64,000 bases of DNA, from the NCBI GenBank assembly GCA_958439195.1, contig OY288157.1, forward strand, positions 1-64,000, written 5' to 3'. This document shows, one piece after another, positions 40,687 through 49,588 of this stretch (its first letter is position 1; each line of letters begins with the position of its first letter). Below the pieces are notes generated by a model, which was not told the origin of the DNA, ran no database searches, and saw only the letters and a list, made by a program, of their open reading frames with translations. Source of the DNA: an uncultured Paracoccaceae bacterium (GTDB lineage: Bacteria > Pseudomonadota > Alphaproteobacteria > Rhodobacterales > Rhodobacteraceae). Position numbers and translations under genes: made by a program.

Positions 40687-40980
40687 TCAGCCGCGCAGGC
40701 GGGCGCGGGTTTCCTGCACATAGCGGACGGAATCGTCCGGGGTGATGCCCAGTTCCGACAATTTCAGAAAGAAGCCCTGGGCGGGCAGGCCGTTTGACAG
40801 CCGCCCCTCCAGCAAGGCGGCGCGCTGGGGGCGGCCTGTGCGGGCGTCCTGTTCCATAAGCTGTTCCAGGGCGGTGGTCAGATCGGCCATGCGCCAGCCC
40901 AGATCGCGGGCCAGCGCGCCATAGGTGATGGTTTCACCGCTGGCCGCCAAAGCGGCCAGCCGATCTTCAAGCCTCGTCAT
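40687..40980 (-). CDS. 97-residue protein of unknown function overlapping the gyrA end
   Basis: The frame starts at ATG 40980, 14 bp inside the gyrA 3' end, so it would be translationally coupled to gyrA. The protein begins MTRLEDRLAALAASGETITYGALARDLGWRM, which looks like a small winged-helix or alkyltransferase-like HTH fold (the TITYGALAR segment resembles the DNA-binding helix region of MGMT-type proteins but lacks their PCHR active site). The second half (RPQRAALLEGRLSNGLPAQGFFLKLSELG) resembles a short conserved domain I cannot name. It is likely a real, coupled gene, of unknown role. Confidence 0.7.
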   Translation of the reverse strand: MTRLEDRLAALAASGETITYGALARDLGWRMADLTTALEQLMEQDARTGRPQRAALLEGRLSNGLPAQGFFLKLSELGITPDDSVRYVQETRARLRG

Positions 40981-43690
40981 CGCCCTGTTCTGCGACACGG
41001 GCAACAGAGACGACTTCTTCATCCGTTGCCACGTTGAACACTTTCACCCCCCCGGCCGAGCGGGAGCGGAAACTGATCTGATCGACCGGCACACGGATCG
41101 ACTGACCGGTCGAGGTGGCCAGCATGATCTGATCCGACATTTCGACCGGGAAGGACGCGACCAGCGCGCCGCCGCGCATGGCGCCATCCATCGCCTTGAC
41201 GCCCATGCCGCCGCGTCCGCGCACCGGATAATCGTGGCTGGAGGACAGCTTGCCCGACCCACCCGCCGTGATCGTCAGGATCAAGTCTTCGGCAGCGGAC
41301 ATTTCGGCGTAGCGTTCGGTGGACAACTGGCCTGCTGCGACGGCTTCCTCGTCTTCATCGGCCTCGGCCTCATCTTCAACCGCGCCAGCCATCAGGCGAC
41401 GTTGTTTCAGATAGGCTTCGCGTTCTTCCGGCGTGGCGTCGAAATGGCGGATGATGGCCATCGAGACCACCGTGTCACCTTCGCCCAGACGGATGCCGCG
41501 CACACCTGTTGACCCACGCGATTTGAACACGCGAATATCCGTGGTGGGGAAGCGGATGGCGCGACCACCTGCGGTGACAAGCATGACATCATCGTTTTCA
41601 TCCGCGATGGCTGCGTTCACCAGAAACACGCCTTCAGGCAGGTTCATGGCGATCTTGCCGTTGCGTTTGACGTTGGTGAAATCGGACAGGTCGTTCTGGC
41701 GCACGTCGCCATCCGAGGTGGCAAAGACGATTTGCAGGCTTTCCCATTCCGCCTCTGGCACATCAACGGGCATCAGCGCCGCGATGGAAATGCCGGTGGC
41801 TATGGGCAGGATGTTGACGATGGCCTTGCCCTTTGCGGTGCGGCCCGCCAGCGGAAGGCGCCACGTCTTCATCTTGTAGACCATGCCGTCGGTCGTAAAG
41901 AACAGAAGCGGCGTATGGGTGTTGGCCACGAACAACGTGGTTACCACATCGTCTTCCTTGGTCTGCATGGAGGCAAGACCCTTGCCGCCACGGTTCTGCG
42001 ACCGGAATTCCACCAGCGGTGTCCGCTTGATATAGCCGCCCGAGGTGATGGTGACGACCATGTCTTCGCGTTCGATCAGGTCTTCATCATCCATATCGCC
42101 CGACCAATCCTGAATCTCGGTCCGGCGGGGAACGGCAAAGAGGGCGCGCACTTCGCGCAGTTCATCCGAAATGATGCCCATGATCCGGTCGCGTGATGAC
42201 AGGATTTCCAAGTAATCCTTGATCTTTGCGGCCAGTTCTTCAAGTTCGTCAGTCACTTCCTTGACGCCAAGGGCGGTCAGGCGCTGCAGGCGCAGATCCA
42301 GGATGGCGCGGGCCTGCACTTCGGACAGGTTGTAGGTGCCATCGTCGTTGATCGTGTGGCTGGGATCGTCGATCAGGCGGATATAGGCGGCGATGTCATG
42401 GGCGGGCCAGCGGCGCGTCATCAGCTTTTCACGCGCTTCGGCGGCGTCGGCAGAGGCGCGGATGGTGCGAACCACCTCATCGACGTTGGAAACCGCGACA
42501 GCCAGACCGCAGAGGATATGGCTGCGTTCCCGCGCCTTGCGCAGTTCAAAGGCCGTACGGCGGGCCACAACTTCTTCGCGGAAGGTGATGAAATGCGTAA
42601 GGAAATCGCGCAAGGTCAGTTGTTCGGGGCGACCGCCGTTCAACGCCAGCATGTTGCAGCCGAACGAGGTTTGCATGGGTGTGAAACGGTAAAGCTGATT
42701 CAGAACCACGTCGGGCGTGGCGTCGCGTTTCAGTTCGATGACCACGCGAACGCCGATCCGGTCGGATTCGTCAGCGACGTTGGAGATGCCTTCGATTTTC
42801 TTGTCACGCACCATTTCGGCGATGATTTCGATCATCCGCGCCTTGTTCACTTGATAGGGCACTTCGTCGATGATGATGGCGAAACGGTCTTTGCGGACTT
42901 CTTCGATCCTTGTTTTTGCACGGATAATCACGCTGCCCCGGCCTTCGAGATAGGCCTTGCGCGCGCCGGACCGGCCCAGGATGACCGCGCCGGTGGGAAA
43001 GTCCGGGGCGGGGATGATGTCCATCAACGCCTCAGACGACAGGTCGGGGTTTTCAATCAGGGCAAGGGTGCCGTCGATCACCTCGCCCAGGTTGTGGGGC
43101 GGGATGTTGGTGGCCATGCCAACGGCGATACCGCCCGCGCCATTGACCAGCATGTTGGGGAAACGGGCGGGAAGGACGGTGGGTTCACGGTCCTTGCCAT
43201 CGTAATTGTCCTGAAATTCGACGGTTTCCTTGTCAATATCAGCCAGAAGGAAAGCGGCAGGCTTGTCCATCCGCACTTCGGTATAGCGCATGGCGGCGGC
43301 GGCGTCGCCATCCATAGAGCCGAAATTTCCCTGCCCGTCCAACAGCTTGAGCGACATGGAGAAGGGTTGCGCCATGCGAACGAGGGCGTCGTAAATGGCC
43401 GAGTCGCCGTGAGGGTGGTATTTCCCCATCGTGTCGCCCACCGGACGGGCGGATTTGCGATAGGATTTGTCGTGGGTGTTGCCGGATTCCTGCATCGCAA
43501 ACAGGATGCGGCGGTGGACCGGTTTCAGACCGTCGCGCAGATCGGGGATTGCGCGGCTTACGATCACGCTCATGGCGTAGTCGAGATAGGCGGTCTTCAT
43601 CTCTTCGGTGATGGATCGCTGTTGGCCAGTCCAAGTGGACTTTGGCGCGGAATCGTCTGTGTTTTCAGGGGTTTCGGGCGTGTCGTTCAC
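40967..43690 (-). CDS. gyrA: DNA gyrase subunit A
   Basis: A 907-residue type II topoisomerase subunit. The catalytic tyrosine is Tyr136 (AAMRYTE). The quinolone-determining segment KYHPHGDSAIYDALVRMAQP has Ser97 and Asp101 at the positions of E. coli Ser83/Asp87, i.e. the susceptible type. The GyrA box reads QNRGGKG (about residues 563-569), a Q-N variant of QRRGGKG. The C-terminal beta-pinwheel follows, with an acidic insert (EDEAEADEDEEA, about 800-815) that is typical of many alphaproteobacteria. The stop overlaps the next small gene. Confidence 0.98.
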   Translation of the reverse strand: MNDTPETPENTDDSAPKSTWTGQQRSITEEMKTAYLDYAMSVIVSRAIPDLRDGLKPVHRRILFAMQESGNTHDKSYRKSARPVGDTMGKYHPHGDSAIYDALVRMAQPFSMSLKLLDGQGNFGSMDGDAAAAMRYTEVRMDKPAAFLLADIDKETVEFQDNYDGKDREPTVLPARFPNMLVNGAGGIAVGMATNIPPHNLGEVIDGTLALIENPDLSSEALMDIIPAPDFPTGAVILGRSGARKAYLEGRGSVIIRAKTRIEEVRKDRFAIIIDEVPYQVNKARMIEIIAEMVRDKKIEGISNVADESDRIGVRVVIELKRDATPDVVLNQLYRFTPMQTSFGCNMLALNGGRPEQLTLRDFLTHFITFREEVVARRTAFELRKARERSHILCGLAVAVSNVDEVVRTIRASADAAEAREKLMTRRWPAHDIAAYIRLIDDPSHTINDDGTYNLSEVQARAILDLRLQRLTALGVKEVTDELEELAAKIKDYLEILSSRDRIMGIISDELREVRALFAVPRRTEIQDWSGDMDDEDLIEREDMVVTITSGGYIKRTPLVEFRSQNRGGKGLASMQTKEDDVVTTLFVANTHTPLLFFTTDGMVYKMKTWRLPLAGRTAKGKAIVNILPIATGISIAALMPVDVPEAEWESLQIVFATSDGDVRQNDLSDFTNVKRNGKIAMNLPEGVFLVNAAIADENDDVMLVTAGGRAIRFPTTDIRVFKSRGSTGVRGIRLGEGDTVVSMAIIRHFDATPEEREAYLKQRRLMAGAVEDEAEADEDEEAVAAGQLSTERYAEMSAAEDLILTITAGGSGKLSSSHDYPVRGRGGMGVKAMDGAMRGGALVASFPVEMSDQIMLATSTGQSIRVPVDQISFRSRSAGGVKVFNVATDEEVVSVARVAEQGDDEA

Positions 43691-43883
43691 GTGGACCTGA
43701 GCCTTCCTGTGGGGATGCTACATCTTGTTGATGCGGACCTTACACCATCCCGCATATGGGGTGCAATGCAGGAAGGGCCGGGTCTTTGGCAGCCGCGTCA
43801 GGAGAGTGACAACACATTGAAATCATTGCCAGAAAAACAGAATCAGTGCAGCCTTTCCGAAGGGGGATAACAAGGAGGTGCGT

Positions 43884-44165
43884 ATGAGCCTGAACCGTGA
43901 TCGCAGCGAGACGGAACTGATGCTGAAAGGATATGGCCTGACGACGGCGGAATTCTTTTACCGGATGCCGGATTATCGTAATGTTCTCAATACCTTCGTG
44001 TGGCAGCAATATGATCTGGCACCAGATTACCCGGAACTGTTCCGGTTCATTGAATTCTGGCAGGAGAAGATCGAAGGGCCACTGCATTCGGTGCGGTTCA
44101 CGCATCGCAAGCTGATCAGTCCGGGAGAGTGGCGGAACGTGGTGGGCGAGTTCACGCTGCATTGA
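43884..44165 (+). CDS. Usg family protein
   Basis: A 93-residue protein of the Usg family, short conserved proteins of alphaproteobacteria with unknown biochemical role. It reads MSLNRDRSETELMLKGYGLT and contains ILYRMPDYRNVLNTFVWQQ-like sequence (here EFFYRMPDYRNVLNTFVW) and PLHSVRFTHRKLISPGEW. AAGGAGG lies 5 nt before ATG 43884. It diverges from gyrA (193 bp between starts) and is followed by a 12-bp tandem repeat and a dispersed repeat ahead of the convergent ornithine cyclodeaminase. Confidence 0.92.
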   Translation: MSLNRDRSETELMLKGYGLTTAEFFYRMPDYRNVLNTFVWQQYDLAPDYPELFRFIEFWQEKIEGPLHSVRFTHRKLISPGEWRNVVGEFTLH

Positions 44166-44174
44166 AATCGGCGG

Positions 44175-44216
44175 TGCAGATGCCGGTGCAGATGGCCGTG
44201 CAGATGGGCGTATGCA
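44175..44216. repeat. 12-bp tandem repeat, GTGCAGATGNNN type
   Basis: GTGCAGATGCCG (44175), GTGCAGATGGCC (44187), GTGCAGATGGGC (44199), then GTATGCAC. The same 12-base period and core as the array at 4047-4080, 40 kb away. It begins nine bases behind the usg stop. Confidence 0.65.
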
Positions 44217-44267
44217 CGCGGCGGGCGGTTGCTTTGGACTTTTGAAATGCTGCGCGTGCGGGACGCC

Positions 44268-44312
44268 CCGGGGCTTTGCCCCGGACCCCAGGGTATTTTT
44301 GCCAAGATGAAG
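44268..44312. repeat. dispersed repeat: GC hairpin plus GGGTATTTTTGCCAAGATGAAG-type tail
   Basis: Hairpin CCGGGGC-TTT-GCCCCGG (44268-44284), then ACCCCA and the tail GGGTATTTTTGCCAAGATG followed by AAG. GCCAAG of the tail can also pair with CTTGGC at 44316-44321. Located in the convergent space between usg and the ornithine cyclodeaminase gene. Confidence 0.7.
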
Positions 44313-44338
44313 CGGCTTGGCATCTTTGTGACCAGCGG

Positions 44339-45367
44339 TCAGGCGGCGCGCAGGAGCATGCCGAACAGGTCGCGCGGATCGTCGGGGTCGGCGATCATGT
44401 CGAGGTCTTCGTAGAGGCCCGTCTCCGCCAGTTTGGAGCGGATGTAGTTGAGGGCCGAGAAATCCTCGATCGCAAAGCCGACGCTGTCAAACAGGGTGAC
44501 CTGATCGGCATGGGTGCGGCCTGCGGTCCGGCCTGCGATGACCTGCCAGAGTTCGGTAACCGGGTGATCAGGGGGGAGTTGCTGAATTTCGCCTTCGACG
44601 CGGGTTTGGGGCGGGTATTCGACGAAGGTCGCCGCGCGCAGCAGGATGTCGCGGTGCAGTTCCGTCTTGCCGGGGCAATCGCCACCCACGCCGTTGATGT
44701 GGACGCCGGAGCCGACCATGTTGTCGGTCAGGATGGTGGCGTTGGTCTTGTCGGCGGTGACGGTGGTGATGATCTGCGCGCCGAGGATCGCCTCTTGCGG
44801 GCTGTGGCAGGCGACGAGGGTCAGGCCGCGCCCGGCCAGGTTGCGGGCGCATTTCAGGGTGGCGGCGGGGTCGATGTCGTAAAGCCGGATTTCGGTGATG
44901 CCACAGATGGCGCGGAAGGCCAGCGCCTGAAATTCGGCCTGCGCGCCGTTGCCGATCAGGGCCATTGTGGTGGCACCCTTGGGGGCCAGCCATTTGGCGG
45001 CCATCGCGCTGGTGGCGGCGGTGCGCAGGGCGGTGAGGATGGTCATTTCCGACAACAGCACCGGGTAGCCCGTTTCCACATCGGCCAGCAGGCCGAAGGC
45101 GGTGACGGTCTGCAAGCCCCGCTTCATGTTGGAGGGGTGGCCATTGACGTATTTGAAGCCATAGGTCTGCCCGTCGGAAGTGGGCATGAGTTCGATCACG
45201 CCGACATCGGAATGGGAGGCAATGCGCGGTGTCTTGTCGAATTCGTTCCAGCGCAGGAAATCCGCCTCGATCGCGGTGGCGAGGTCGGTCAGGATGCGGT
45301 CGATTCCGATATGGTGGACAAGTTTCATCATCCGATCGACGGATACGAAGGGGACGTGGTTCAGCAT
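44339..45367 (-). CDS. ornithine cyclodeaminase
   Basis: A 342-residue NAD-dependent deaminating cyclase that converts ornithine to proline and ammonia (mu-crystallin family). Family landmarks are DGQTYGFKYVNGHPSNM, LLSEMTILTALRTAATSAMA, the dinucleotide motif ALIGNGAQAEFQALAF and TADKTNATILTDNMVGSGVHINGVGGD. Coupled to the arginase gene upstream through a TAATG overlap, giving an arginine to ornithine to proline route. Ornithine cyclodeaminases and related imine reductases share this fold; the arginase neighbour settles the call. Confidence 0.94.
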   Translation of the reverse strand: MLNHVPFVSVDRMMKLVHHIGIDRILTDLATAIEADFLRWNEFDKTPRIASHSDVGVIELMPTSDGQTYGFKYVNGHPSNMKRGLQTVTAFGLLADVETGYPVLLSEMTILTALRTAATSAMAAKWLAPKGATTMALIGNGAQAEFQALAFRAICGITEIRLYDIDPAATLKCARNLAGRGLTLVACHSPQEAILGAQIITTVTADKTNATILTDNMVGSGVHINGVGGDCPGKTELHRDILLRAATFVEYPPQTRVEGEIQQLPPDHPVTELWQVIAGRTAGRTHADQVTLFDSVGFAIEDFSALNYIRSKLAETGLYEDLDMIADPDDPRDLFGMLLRAA

Positions 45368-46293
45368 TACATGTGGCCTCGTGTCGGGCGGTCGAACACC
45401 TTGCGGCCCATGAGGGAGGCGACAAGATCGACCATGAGCCGCGCCGTGCGGCCGCGTTCATCCAGGAAAGGGTTCAGTTCCACCAGATCCAGCGAGGTGA
45501 CGAGGACGGATTCGTGAAGAAGTTCCATCACCAGATGCGCCTCGCGGAAGGTGGTGCCACCCGGCACGGTGGTGCCGACGGCGGGGGCGATGGAGGGGTC
45601 GAGGAAATCCACATCCAGCGACACATGCAGCATGCCGCCCGCCGCACGGACACGGTCGAGGAAGGCGCGCAGGGGGGCGATGATGCCCTGCTCGTCCAGC
45701 ACGCGCATGTCGTTGATGGCGATGTCATGGGTCAGGAGTGCGGCGTGTTCGGCGGGATCGACCGAGCGAATTCCGAACAGGCAGATGTTCTGAGGAGGCA
45801 AGGGCGCGGGAAAGGGGGGGAAGGCATCAAACCCGTCACGTCCGGCGATATAGGCGACGGGGGTGCCATGCAGGTTGCCGGAAGCCGAGGTGAGGGGGGT
45901 GTGAAAATCGGAATGTGCATCCAGCCAGAGCAGGAACAGCGGGCGGTCCTGCCGTTTGGCATAGGCAGCGGCCCCGGCGACGGAGCCGAGGGCGAGGGAA
46001 TGATCGCCGCCAAGGATGATGGGCAGGCCACCCTGTGACAGCGCATCATCGACGCGGTCGGAGAGGATTTCCGTCCAGCCGACGGTTTCGGGCAGGGAAT
46101 GGACGGCGGGGTTGGGCGAGGTGAGGGGTTTCAGGTCCGGCAGGGCGACATCGCCCCAGTCGTCAACCCCATGACCCAAGGCGCGGAGTGCCTGAGCCAT
46201 GCCAGCGACGCGATAGGCAGCCGGACCCATCAGACAGCCAGGGTAACGCTGGCCGCTGTCGATGGGGGCGCCGATGAGGATGGTGTTGGGCAT
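45367..46293 (-). CDS. rocF: arginase
   Basis: A 308-residue binuclear-manganese ureohydrolase that splits arginine into ornithine and urea. Metal-ligand motifs: GGDHSLALG (histidine ligand), LWLDAHSDFH (Asp-Ala-His-x-Asp), and SLDVDFLDPSIAPAVGT (Asp-Val-Asp) with the downstream SLDLVELNPFLD. Start ATG 46293 has AAGGAGAGC upstream; an in-frame ATG at 46314 lies within the leader. Upstream in the operon order, followed directly by ornithine cyclodeaminase. A divergent Lrp-type gene begins about 100 bp away and is the likely arginine-responsive regulator. Confidence 0.95.
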   Translation of the reverse strand: MPNTILIGAPIDSGQRYPGCLMGPAAYRVAGMAQALRALGHGVDDWGDVALPDLKPLTSPNPAVHSLPETVGWTEILSDRVDDALSQGGLPIILGGDHSLALGSVAGAAAYAKRQDRPLFLLWLDAHSDFHTPLTSASGNLHGTPVAYIAGRDGFDAFPPFPAPLPPQNICLFGIRSVDPAEHAALLTHDIAINDMRVLDEQGIIAPLRAFLDRVRAAGGMLHVSLDVDFLDPSIAPAVGTTVPGGTTFREAHLVMELLHESVLVTSLDLVELNPFLDERGRTARLMVDLVASLMGRKVFDRPTRGHM

Positions 46294-46400
46294 TGTGCTC
46301 TCCTTAATCGCCAAGGTCTTTCCGGCTTGTGGTATAGTCTAGCGTTGTTATGGTCGAACTGGACAGGGTTTTGATCGAAACGGCGGGGATTTTGGCCATG

Positions 46401-46832
46401 ATGGACGAAACGGATCAGCGACTGGTGGCCGAGCTGCGGCGCGATGGGCGGGCGGCGCTGTCGGATCTGGCGGATCGGCTGGGGTTGAGCCGGGCGACGG
46501 TGCGGGCGCGGATGGAGCGGCTGACGGCGCGGGGCGAGATTGCGGGGTTCACCGTGCTGACGCGGGGGGATGTGACGCCGTCGGCGGTTCGGGGGTTGAT
46601 GATGATCGGGATCGAGGGGCGGGGCGGTGAGAAGATCATGGCGCGGCTGGGCGGGCTGCCGCAGGTGCAGGCGGTGCATTCGACCAACGGGCGGTGGGAT
46701 GTGATCGTGGAGTTGGGCACGCAGACCTTGCTGGAGCTGGACGAGACGATCCACCGCATCCGCGCGATGGAGGGGGTGACGACGTCAGAGACGAACCTGC
46801 TGTTGTCGACGCGCAAGGCGGGGCGGCGATAA
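46401..46832 (+). CDS. Lrp/AsnC-family regulator of arginine catabolism (predicted)
   Basis: A 143-residue regulator with an N-terminal winged helix (MDETDQRLVAELRRDGRAAL, recognition helix GLSRATVRARMERL) and a C-terminal RAM domain (about 60-135). Start ATG 46401 is chosen as the family norm; ATG 46350 is in frame, but a TATAGT -10-like sequence at 46333-46338 would put transcription start nearly on top of it. It diverges from the arginase gene. The role (arginine or ornithine sensing) is inferred from position; in alphaproteobacteria Lrp-type proteins commonly control such gene pairs. Confidence 0.87.
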   Translation: MDETDQRLVAELRRDGRAALSDLADRLGLSRATVRARMERLTARGEIAGFTVLTRGDVTPSAVRGLMMIGIEGRGGEKIMARLGGLPQVQAVHSTNGRWDVIVELGTQTLLELDETIHRIRAMEGVTTSETNLLLSTRKAGRR

Positions 46833-46934
46833 GGGGTAAACGGCCCGCCCTGTGCCTGTCTTGTGCCCAACCCCTGACACAGGAGGCGGGCGGATCATCC
46901 GGCGACCGAGGCAGGGGTGGTGGGGTTGCGATTT

Positions 46935-46958
46935 GGGTATTTGGGCCAAGATGAAGCC
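46935..46958. repeat. dispersed repeat tail, short copy
   Basis: GGGTATTTGGGCCAAGATG followed by AAGCC, without the GC hairpin in front. Located between the Lrp gene and ccmF. Confidence 0.6.
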
Positions 46959-47077
46959 GTAGGGCGGGAATGCGGGTATCAAACCTGCGTGCGACCTGCG
47001 TCAGGGGCGCGCAGCCCCATTGGAGCGGGCGCGGAATGCGCCTATTGTTTGCGGCAATTGATATGGGAGGCGTGCGG

Positions 47078-49051
47078 GTGATCGTTGAGCTTGGGCATTT
47101 CGCGCTGATCCTGGCGCTGGCGGTGGCGGTGATCCAGTCGGTGGTGCCGTTGGTGGGGGCGCATCGGCGCAACGCGGCCTGGATGGCGGTGGGCGATCCG
47201 GCGGCGGTGGTGCAGTTCCTGCTGATCGCGTTTTCCTTTGCCGCGCTGACCTATGCCTTTGTTGTATCAGATTTTTCACTGTCCTTGGTGGTTGGGAATT
47301 CCCACACGCTGAAGCCGATGCTGTACAAGATTTCCGGCGTGTGGGGGAACCATGAGGGGTCGCTTCTGCTGTGGGTTTTGATCTTGGCGCTGTTCGGGGC
47401 CTGCGCGGTGTGGTTCGGGCAGAACCTGCCGCCGCAGTTGAAGGCGCGGGTGCTTGCGGTGCAGGGGATGATCGGGGTGGCGTTCCTGCTGTTCATGCTG
47501 CTGACGTCGAACCCGTTCCTGCGGCTGGCTGTGCCGCCGCTGGATGGGCAGGACCTGAACCCGTTGTTGCAGGATCCGGGTTTGGCGTTTCATCCGCCGT
47601 TCCTGTATCTGGGTTATGTCGGGCTTTCGATGTCCTTCTCGTTTGCGGTGGCCGCGCTGATCGAGGGGCGGGTGGATGCGGCCTGGGGGCGGTGGGTGCG
47701 GCCCTGGACGCTGGCGGCCTGGGTGTTTCTGACCATCGGCATCGCGCTGGGATCGTGGTGGGCCTATTACGAACTGGGCTGGGGCGGGTTCTGGTTCTGG
47801 GATCCGGTTGAAAATGCGTCCTTCATGCCCTGGCTGATCGCAGCGGCGCTGCTGCATTCGGCCATCGTCGTGGAAAAACGGGAAAGCCTGAAGGCCTGGA
47901 CGATCCTGCTGGCGATTCTGGCCTTTGGCTTTTCGCTGATCGGCACGTTCATCGTGCGGTCGGGGGTGATCACATCTGTCCATGCCTTTGCCAATGACCC
48001 GGAGCGGGGGGTGTTCATCCTGCTGATCCTGGGGGTGTTCATGGGCGGTGCGCTGACCCTGTTCGCGGCACGGGCGGGGGTGTTGGAGGCGAAGGGCGTG
48101 TTCGGCATGGTCAGCCGGGAAAGCGCGTTGGTGGCCAACAATATCCTGTTGGCGGTATCGGCCTTTGTGGTGTTCTTCGGCACGATCTGGCCGCTGGTGG
48201 CGGAACTGGTCTTTGACCGCAAGCTGAGTGTGGGGGAGCCGTTCTTTAATGCGGCGTTTTCGCCCTTTGTCGTGGCTTTGGCGATGATCCTGCCCTTTGG
48301 CGCGATGATGCCGTGGAAGCGGGGCGATCTGGGGCGGGCGATGCGGCCCTTGTGGCCGGTCTTGCTGCTGTCGGTGTCGCTGGGGGCGTTGGTCTGGGCG
48401 ATGCAGACCGGGCGGTCGGCGCTGGGTCCGGTGGGTGTGATCCTGGGTCTGTGGGTCGTGGGCGGTGCGCTGGTCGATCTGTGGACGCGCACGGGGCGCG
48501 GGGCGCTGGGGGGCCGCGTGGCGCGGCTGGGCCGGTTGCCGCGTGCCGATTGGGGTAAGGCGGTCGCGCATGGTGGGCTGGGCGTGACGATCTTTGCCGT
48601 GTCGGCGATGCTGGCCTGGAAGACCGAGGATATCCGCGTGGTGCCGGTCGGGGGCAGCTATGCGCTTGGCCCCTATGAGGTGACGCTGGTTGATGTGCGT
48701 GAGGTGGAGGGGCCGAATTACCAATCCACCATGGCCGAGATGCGGGTGATGCGGAACGGGGCCGAGGTGACGACGCTGTTCCCGGAAAAGCGCATATATC
48801 CGGTGGCAGGGATGCCCACGACCGAGGCGGCGATCGACTATGGGTTTTTGCGCGACATCTATCTGGTGATCGGTGATCCGCAAGAGAACGGCGGCTGGGC
48901 GGTGCGGTCCTATATCGAACCTTTTGCCAATTGGTTGTGGGGCGGGTGTTTGCTGATGGCGTTGGGCGGTGTGTTGAGCCTGACGGATCGGCGTTACCGG
49001 GTGGCGGCGGGGGCGCGGCGCGCGCCTACGGTTGGGGTGCCTGCGGAATGA
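47078..49051 (+). CDS. ccmF: heme lyase CcmF (cytochrome c maturation)
   Basis: A 657-residue multi-spanning membrane protein that takes heme from CcmE and attaches it to apocytochrome c. The tryptophan-rich WWD motif WGGFWFWDPVENASFMPW lies at about residues 230-248; the N-terminal WGNHEGSL motif is near residue 95. The GTG at 47078 is the start, giving the typical MIVELGHFALILAL beginning, with GGGAGG 7 nt upstream. A longer frame from 46970 is open but unsupported. ccmH overlaps by ATGA. Confidence 0.96.
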   Translation: MIVELGHFALILALAVAVIQSVVPLVGAHRRNAAWMAVGDPAAVVQFLLIAFSFAALTYAFVVSDFSLSLVVGNSHTLKPMLYKISGVWGNHEGSLLLWVLILALFGACAVWFGQNLPPQLKARVLAVQGMIGVAFLLFMLLTSNPFLRLAVPPLDGQDLNPLLQDPGLAFHPPFLYLGYVGLSMSFSFAVAALIEGRVDAAWGRWVRPWTLAAWVFLTIGIALGSWWAYYELGWGGFWFWDPVENASFMPWLIAAALLHSAIVVEKRESLKAWTILLAILAFGFSLIGTFIVRSGVITSVHAFANDPERGVFILLILGVFMGGALTLFAARAGVLEAKGVFGMVSRESALVANNILLAVSAFVVFFGTIWPLVAELVFDRKLSVGEPFFNAAFSPFVVALAMILPFGAMMPWKRGDLGRAMRPLWPVLLLSVSLGALVWAMQTGRSALGPVGVILGLWVVGGALVDLWTRTGRGALGGRVARLGRLPRADWGKAVAHGGLGVTIFAVSAMLAWKTEDIRVVPVGGSYALGPYEVTLVDVREVEGPNYQSTMAEMRVMRNGAEVTTLFPEKRIYPVAGMPTTEAAIDYGFLRDIYLVIGDPQENGGWAVRSYIEPFANWLWGGCLLMALGGVLSLTDRRYRVAAGARRAPTVGVPAE

Positions 49052-49521
49052 CGGGGGTTTGGCAGGGCGGCGGGCTGAAGCCTGCGCTGTTGGCGATTGC
49101 GCTTTTGTGTGCGCCGCCGGTGCTGGCGGTGCAACCTGATGAGATGCTGGCCGATCGGGCGCTGGAAGACCGCGCACGGGCGCTTTCCAAAGGGTTGCGC
49201 TGTCTGGTTTGCCGCAACGAGAATATCGATGACAGCGATGCCCAACTGGCACGCGATCTGCGCATTCTGCTGCGCGAGCGGTTGGTGGCGGGCGATACGG
49301 ATGCCGAGGCGGTGGCCTTTCTGGTGGACCGCTACGGCGAATACGTGCTGCTGAATCCGCCTGCAACCGGGGCGAACATCCTGTTGTGGATTGCCGGTCC
49401 GGCCATGCTGATTGCCGGGGCGGGGATTGCCTTTGTCACCTTTCGGCGGCGGGGTGGGGACGGGGTTGATGCGTTGAACCCCGATGAGCAGGCGCGGGTT
49501 GCAGAGATTTTGAAAGAGTGA
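49048..49521 (+). CDS. ccmH: cytochrome c maturation protein CcmH (CcmL)
   Basis: A 157-residue periplasm-facing membrane protein that handles the thiols of apocytochrome c. A signal/anchor segment (about 12-30) is followed by the redox motif LRCLVCRNENIDDSD (Cys53/Cys56 region) and a C-terminal membrane helix (about 110-135). The first four codons overlap the end of ccmF. No ccmG, ccmI or other ccm genes occur in the window, so the system is split elsewhere. Confidence 0.94.
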   Translation: MTGVWQGGGLKPALLAIALLCAPPVLAVQPDEMLADRALEDRARALSKGLRCLVCRNENIDDSDAQLARDLRILLRERLVAGDTDAEAVAFLVDRYGEYVLLNPPATGANILLWIAGPAMLIAGAGIAFVTFRRRGGDGVDALNPDEQARVAEILKE

Positions 49522-49588
49522 CGCGCCGTCGCGCTTTTGCAGATGCCCCGCAGGCCATTAGGCTGTGCTTGGGCAGAGGAGGCGCGAC

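Noticed and set aside
46970..47077. Longer N-terminus for CcmF
   Set aside because: The GTG at 47078 gives the canonical MIVELGHFA start with a ribosome-binding site; upstream residues contain no membrane segment fitting CcmF.
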